Positions 58,184-64,000 of a stretch of DNA of 64,000 nt are shown one piece after another (the stretch's first letter is position 1; the number at the start of each line of letters is the position of its first letter). The stretch is taken from contig JACVRA010000124.1 of the NCBI GenBank assembly GCA_019828545.1, forward strand, positions 1-64,000, written 5' to 3'. The notes beneath the pieces were generated by a model. It was given only the letters and a program-made list of their open reading frames with translations. It had not been told where the DNA came from and ran no database searches. Both the position numbers and the translations under genes were made by a program. The stretch is from Paracamarosporium sp. OC-R06-R3. Lineage: Eukaryota; Ascomycota; Dothideomycetes; Pleosporales; Didymosphaeriaceae.

Positions 58184-60456
58184 GTGTCGTGGCTGAAGGA
58201 TTGGATATGGGTGTGAGAGAATATTCGGGATTGGGGCGGGCGTTTGCTTTATGATACCCACAATTATGTACATCACGATTGGGACGACGATGGGATCGAT
58301 ACTGCGTCAGCCCAGAGCGATTTGACGCAAGAGTTTGAATATGTTGTAGGATGAGCATATGGCAAATACGAGCTTCGAGGATACAAAAAAACCAAACTGA
58401 TAACTCAAAACGGGTGAAAGAGTGTAAGCCACGGGGTATTTGATGACGGTTCATGGTATGAAAATACGTTCGTATCTACGCAGACCAGGACGGTGTCGAT
58501 CCTGGGTAGCAGTGTCATATCACACATATGAGGACGTCACGGCCTAGACATTCCGTTGTTGATCTTGGTCTCGTACCTGAAGATAGGCAGCATAACCCCG
58601 GATGTGCCTCCCGCAGTAGCGCTCCCAAGTAGTGTCATCTACATGGACTAATACCCTACCTCTCGGTACGGACCGCATGAGCTAGGTCCATACAAGTGCC
58701 CGGTACACGTCAAGATTCCTTCAAGCCACATACTTCGTGTGATTGGTCTTACCAAACGCTCCAACATCGTTCACTGTCGCATTGGTGGAGATCAATGTTG
58801 ACGTGCATGATGTCTGGTGGCAAGGAGATTGGCGATACACGTGTAGCCCTATAATTCATGGCGCAGATAAGAACGCAACGTCGTTTACAGCGGAAAAAGT
58901 TGTTCCATTGGCGGATTTAACATGCGGGACCGATGTCGTATTGGGGATTACTAGATGGAGAAAGTCGAAGAGGGACCTACGCCGCATGCTAAGCATACAA
59001 GACATGATATGACCCGGAGGATGGCAAGTACAACAATGTCTGTGTCGCCTGAATATTGGTTGTAAACGCATGCATTCCGGACCAAAGTGGGATGATGCTC
59101 CGACAATGTTTGCTTGCAGCCGCCTATGTCGGCGGTCCGAGGAAGAAGCTCGATCGATCGAGACATGCAAACAAGCCCCACATCGCCGCAGCGTGGCATT
59201 CATCTCAAGATCCGTGTTCCCAACCTGCAGCAACATTGGGCACGCTCTCTGAGACCAGCGGCTGTCAAACGTGACGACACGTGTAGGGATGGCTGTGTAA
59301 GAAAATGCCCGATGGCAGCCAGATCGTGGTCGGCGAGCCCAAGCTACACCGCCGCAGGGGCCCGGTTTGCGGTGCCGAGGAGGGCATTCCGGACGAACAT
59401 GGAACTTTGCGATCTGCGATCTGGTTCCAGGTTTGTTCATTTGTTCGCAACGGTGCTTTTGCGGACAGACATGATTTTGTTCGGATGGTAACTACGACGT
59501 CAGGCAAGGCAGGGCCGGCTGCACGGCAACTCGAGCGAGTACAGCCTGTTCTAGGCAAGGAATCGGCGTCATTTCCGAGCAAGAATGGCATTCGTTCCTG
59601 TGCTCCGAGAAGGACATGGTGAGAGACAGCGTGCTCCTGTTTGACCGTGGGCGAGTGACACGCATAAAGGGGTCAGCGCGCAGGTGACTGGAGACGTGTT
59701 CCTCAGCCGACGGCCCATGACCAGTGCTGGAGCTGAGCCTGCGTCTGAAACACCTTGAGGCATTCGAAAACGCCCAGTGACGAGCTGGGCAGGCCTGAGC
59801 ATTGAAAGAGCGCAACCGATGAAGGCGGCGTGTGCGTGATTGGCAGTACCGTCTCCACCGACTCCAGGTGAAAGAGCTTCTTTTAGCCCACGCTAGCCAC
59901 AGTCACGTGACCCGTCCTTCCAAGGCCTGCCGCTGCAATACGAAGCCTCTCCCAAGCCGCTCCCCTCGTCCCTCCATCTCTCCACACCACAAACACTCGC
60001 CCCGAGTGTGAACTTTGGGCCCCTCTGCCGGTTGTTCGCGTGCAGCCGCTTCTTTGCACCCACCGCCCTCGCAGCAAATCCTTTCCCCGTGCCCGCCCTC
60101 GCACAGTCGTCGGTGCCGCTCTCCGTTGGGCTCATCTGCCATCCACGCCCTGTAAGTCAGTCGTCGCTGCGATCGGCCTCACGCCCTCCGCAACACCCTC
60201 GCCACTTATTTATTCCTTGCCCTCCCCGCTCACCCGGCCCTTCTCTCACCTTTTGAGAGCCGCCGTCGGCTGTGTCCGCTGCTTCTCCGCTTACTCACCG
60301 CCTTGTTGGTAGAGCCTCTTAACTGACCGGAACACCCGCACAGGCTGAGAACCCCGCCCATATAGCCACTGCAGCCCCGACTGCACCTCCACGCACCCCC
60401 TCCACGCACCCTCCCCCTCAACCGCAGGCCAGCGTCAAGGTTGACCTACCGCAAAC
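58184..60456. other. Long 5' flank of the casein kinase gene, nothing coding seen
   Basis: About 2.27 kb. The section from about 59880 to 60456 is CT-rich and probably holds the promoter and a long 5' leader of the kinase gene, as is usual for this gene. The rest shows short overlapping frames without motifs. Confidence 0.45.
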
Positions 60457-61864
60457 ATGACGACAATGGTACGAGCGACCCCGCATACATGCACTGCAAG
60501 GTGGGAGCTGACAGGCATACAGGATCTCCGTGTCGGCAACAAGTATAGAATCGGCCGTAAGATCGGCAGCGGCAGTTTTGGTGACATCTACTTGGGTATG
60601 CACTCTCAATGTGCTCGTGTTCTGACGCGACGCTGACGCGAAGACAGGCACCAACATCATTTCGGGCGAAGAGATTGCCATCAAACTCGAGAGCGTCAAG
60701 GCTAAGCACCCGCAGCTGGAATATGAAGCCCGCGTCTACAAGTCTCTTGCCGGCGGCGTCGGCATCCCCTTTGTCCGCTGGTTTGGCACCGAGTGCGACT
60801 ACAACGCCATGGTTTTGGATCTTCTCGGCCCTAGTTTGGAGGACCTTTTCAACTTCTGCAACCGCAAGTTCTCCCTCAAGACTGTGCTGCTCCTTGCCGA
60901 CCAGCTCATCTCCCGCATCGAGTACATCCACGCCAAGTCCTTCATCCACCGTGATATCAAGCCGGACAACTTCCTCATGGGCATCGGCAAGCGGGGCAAC
61001 CAGGTTAACGTGATTGATTTTGGTCTGGCCAAGAAGTACCGTGACCCTAAGACTCACTTCCACATCCCATACCGCGAGAACAAGAACTTGACCGGTACCG
61101 CCCGCTATGCCTCCATCAACACTCACTTGGGTGTCGGTAAGTTGAGCTGGTACTAGCGTTTGTATATTCTTGCTAACAGCAGACAGAACAATCCCGCCGT
61201 GACGATATGGAATCTCTTGGATATGTCATGCTTTACTTCTGCCGCGGATCCCTCCCCTGGCAAGGACTCAAGGCCGCTACTAAGAAGCAGAAGTACGACC
61301 GTATTATGGAGAAGAAGATGACTACCCCCACTGAGGTTCTGTGCCGTGGCTTCCCCAATGAGTTTGCCATCTACCTGAACTACACTCGTTCCCTGCGCTT
61401 CGACGACAAGCCGGACTACTCGTACCTCCGCAAGATCTTCCGTGACCTCTTCGTCCGCGAGGGCTTCCAGTATGACTACGTTTTCGACTGGACCGTCTAC
61501 AAGTACCAGAAGAATGCCCAGGCCATCGCTCAGGCTGCGGGTAACGCGGGCCAGGGTGAGGAAGACGACAAGGGCCGCGGTCGCCACGTCACGACCACAG
61601 CCGCTGCCAATGCTGGCACTGGAACGGCTACTGCTACCAAGGGAGGCCGTCCGGTCAATGCGCGCCAGGAGGGCACCGGAATGTGAGTTCGACATATCTG
61701 ATCCTAGTAAGGGACTCCTCTCCTCTGCGTGTAGTGTTCGTTCATAACGCTGGGCGCGGGGGATTGCCAATCAGACCTTACTAACCTTTGTCTCCTTGTC
61801 CAGGCAGCTTCGTTCGTCTAACAAGCGTGGCGGTGCGGATCAGTATGCAACCGGTGGCTACTGA
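60457..61864 (+). CDS. Casein kinase 1, Hrr25/CkiA type
   Basis: Five exons (60457-60468, 60523-60595, 60648-61136, 61187-61682, 61804-61864) encode 376 aa. The first coding exon has only 12 nt (MTTM). The kinase domain covers about 9-280, with the Gly loop [11 protein letters not shown], the ATP Lys in AIKLES, catalytic HRDIKPDN, and [10 protein letters not shown]1-specific features are [11 protein letters not shown] and the anchor THLGVEQSRRDD. The C-terminal tail is short (about 90 aa) and Gly/Ala-rich, without the long Pro/Gln region of yeast Hrr25. CK1 delta-type kinases act in ribosome assembly, vesicle transport, DNA repair and the cell cycle. This kinase is likely essential, by analogy with other fungi. 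Confidence 0.95.
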
Positions 61865-62893
61865 ACTTGATGCGGCTTTCGATTCGTCATCTCCAATCTC
61901 TTTAGCGGACGTGGTTGTATTCAATTTACATCACTCCGCTCAATCTCGGGAAATGCGGCACCGCCGTCCTCGTACAGCAATGGACGGCAGTCATTTTCCT
62001 CGATCAGTACACGGGCGTTGTTCGTCAAACTGGACCGGGACCTGGTCTCGACTCTTTCGATGTCTTGCGTTTACCATGGCCTTGGTGTTTGTCGACCCTG
62101 CTCCGTGTTTTGGGCTTGTCCCGCAATATCATTCTGGATGGTCATTCAACAAGTAGGCTCTTGAACTACAGCGATGTGGTTCGATCACTTGGCTTCCATT
62201 GGAGGATATCTAAGAAACTTTCCATTGCGACGGTTTCGCCGGACAACACCCAACGATCACTGGCACTTGGTCTGATTCACGGTTCTCCACTCGTAATATT
62301 TATCCCCGCCCCTTGTGTTTTTGTCGCGATTTCCTAGATTTTCCTTCCCTTGGTGCGTTTCCCCCCTTCGAGGATGGTCTGCCAGCTTGTGGGGATGTTT
62401 GATGTTTAAGGGGATGAGTATGCCTAAATTGCAAATTGACTTTGGAGAAGCTAGTTGTGTCTGTGGCTAAACAAGAAAGGAATGAAGGTGGCGGGCGGTT
62501 GAAATTTCGGATTACCTTGGGGAAGCTGGACTTGAAAGGGGCGGCTTCCGGGAAGATGAGTTTCGGCACGCCACCACTGTGGTCAAGGTGCAGATGGTTT
62601 CAGGTAGTTTACTTGCGCTTCAATCACAATTTTCTTTACATATTTGTTCCCGATGCTTGCGTGATATGTTCCTTGGTGACGTCTGGTTGCGAAAGACAGA
62701 AGGCAAGGAGACGTTTCGCAACGCGTATGCGCTGATTGGTCGATCTTTATCTTAGCGTGGTTCCTTGAGGTACAGGAGGCAACTTTTCTTGCGGCGTTCA
62801 ATCCCCACGCCTTCCGACCACCCAGCTGCGAAGATGGTCCCGGTGAGGAGCTTCCATTCTATTTGTCATTCATGCAGACTTAACTCGTTGTTA
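61865..62893. other. Intergenic, nothing recognised
   Basis: About 1.03 kb. It contains the 3' region of the kinase gene and the promoter of the RSM22 gene. An ATG at about 62833, followed soon by a GTGAGG donor, could be an alternative first exon for RSM22, but no compelling junction was found. Confidence 0.45.
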
Positions 62894-64000
62894 ATGCAAG
62901 CGCGCAACGCAAGATCACGGACATCATCACCACGGACGAACAGGTTTCCGCGAACGAGCGCATTCGTGGCACAGCATGCTTCTCAACGGAGAGCATTCTC
63001 TACGACATGGCAATTGAATCAACAAGCAGAAGAGCATAAGACGAGCTCTTCTGTGAATGCAAATGATTTGCCACCCACGCCGAGCGACCGCTTGAGTATC
63101 GAGGTCAACGTACGGAAGGCGCGACAGTTGTTTGGAGATGCGCTACCAAGAGGGCATCTAAGCGACAAGGAATACCAAGTTTACGAGAGGCTATATGGGA
63201 CACCGGTATTCGTAGAGACTGCGGAGGATCTGCGGGAGGTGGAGATTGTGGAGGAGGACGTCTTCGAGGAACAGCTTGAAGATGGATCGACTGTGTTGTT
63301 GAGGAAAGGTGCAGACGGCGAATTAGAAGAGGTGGAAGTTTTCGATGAGGTCGAAGAAGCTCTGGTGGAAGAAGAGGAGGAGGCAAGTTTGACAGAGAAG
63401 GAGTGGGAGGAACTGCGCGAACGGAAGGCGCAAAACTACCACGACAACGTGTACGAGCAGACAAGGAAAGAAATGGAGGAGGAAGAGGAGGGATCTGAGC
63501 AGGAGGAGGATGACGACTTCATGCGCGCACATCCTTTGACCATTGCTGGCAGATTCAAGCCTTCGCCCTCGACCGTGTTCCTGCCCAAGGAAAGCCTCGT
63601 CAATCCTACTGCTCAGCTACTGACCCGAGCGAACCACAAACACCTTGCTGAATCGTCGAATCGCATACTCGGTGGCCCCGGTCTGCCCTTCTCCGCTTCT
63701 ACCCCCGCGGCACGTTTAGGCAAGGAGCAGAAGCCCATACCGCTCGATCCGTCGCACGCAGATATGGGCAACATTGAGGCGGACGTATACATGGCTTCCG
63801 TACAACCTGGGACATACGCGAGTGTTATGAGTTCCCTGGTAGAGGTGCGGCGACGACTAGGCTCCTCTTGGATTGAGAATCTTATAAAGAACAAGAAGGG
63901 TGGCATGGTGCTCGATGCTGGTTCCGGTGGTGTTGGTATTCTCGCATGGCATGAAGTTCTGAAAGCCGACTGGGAACGCATGCAAGAAGAAGCCGGCACT
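62894..64000 (+). CDS. RSM22: Rsm22 mitochondrial rRNA methyltransferase-like protein, partial
   Basis: The frame is open from ATG 62894 to the right edge, so only the N-terminal ~369 residues are seen and the 3' end is missing. The first ~45 residues are Arg/Ser-rich with RRAFSTTW, as in a mitochondrial presequence. A long acidic Glu-rich insertion lies near 120-215. The Rsm22 family region begins with HADMGNIEADVYMASVQPGTYASV, and LVEVRRRLG leads into the SAM-binding motif LDAGSGGVG. Rsm22 is needed for assembly and translation of the mitochondrial small ribosomal subunit. The start is an inference; an upstream exon is possible. Confidence 0.85.
   Translation, partial: MQARNARSRTSSPRTNRFPRTSAFVAQHASQRRAFSTTWQLNQQAEEHKTSSSVNANDLPPTPSDRLSIEVNVRKARQLFGDALPRGHLSDKEYQVYERLYGTPVFVETAEDLREVEIVEEDVFEEQLEDGSTVLLRKGADGELEEVEVFDEVEEALVEEEEEASLTEKEWEELRERKAQNYHDNVYEQTRKEMEEEEEGSEQEEDDDFMRAHPLTIAGRFKPSPSTVFLPKESLVNPTAQLLTRANHKHLAESSNRILGGPGLPFSASTPAARLGKEQKPIPLDPSHADMGNIEADVYMASVQPGTYASVMSSLVEVRRRLGSSWIENLIKNKKGGMVLDAGSGGVGILAWHEVLKADWERMQEEAGT

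Noticed and set aside
1..64000. tRNA or rRNA genes
   Set aside because: A visual scan for B-box-like GGTTCGA segments and matching stems gave no convincing candidate; a covariance search such as tRNAscan-SE would settle this.

Overview
The window is nuclear DNA of a filamentous ascomycete. The evidence is short GT-AG introns of about 50-140 bp in most genes, fungal-only families (Spc19, Ste6-type exporter, Atg15, DUF7025-AAA, DUF7708-type) and monocistronic genes on both strands. The protein set and the RIP-like decay fit Dothideomycetes, probably Pleosporales; that placement is inference. No bacterial, CRISPR or viral content was seen, and no tRNA or rRNA was recognised by eye.

Left part (1-10.8 kb) is accessory. 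The first 110 bp are about 83% A+T and stop abruptly, which suggests the edge of an AT-rich, RIP-affected block. Only one intact gene was found here, a class C beta-lactamase-like serine hydrolase (3421-4860, minus). It is followed by the remains of a secondary-metabolite locus: a truncated DHA2-type MFS transporter (6510-6802, minus) and a non-ribosomal peptide synthetase relic (7755-9582, plus). The relic has in-frame stops, and an adenylation-domain start runs straight into a condensation domain.

Middle part (10.8-36 kb) mixes housekeeping and lineage-specific genes. It holds the mitochondrial copper chaperone SCO1 (four exons), a DHA1-type MFS transporter, and a divergent pair made of a P-loop-less STAND-like DUF7708-type protein and a 1309-aa DUF7025/AAA+ ATPase. 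These are followed by a hypothetical protein, a membrane-anchored ZZ/EF-hand protein (five exons), a short-chain dehydrogenase, an amidase, an alpha/beta hydrolase and a small acidic-repeat protein.

Right part (36-64 kb) is mainly conserved core genes. They are the WDR6/Rtt10-type WD40 protein, PBDC1/Ypl225w, the a-factor-type ABC exporter Ste6, the autophagic lipase Atg15, a conserved hypothetical broken by one stop, a large F-box-like protein with a C-terminal repeat, ATP synthase subunit J, DASH subunit Spc19, casein kinase 1 (Hrr25/CkiA type) and the 5' part of mitochondrial Rsm22, which runs off the right edge. Several pairs share short divergent promoters (WDR6/PBDC1, ATP18/SPC19). Every spliced model given with exons closes in frame, which is the main support for the splice sites; homology calls come from memory of the families and were not searched.
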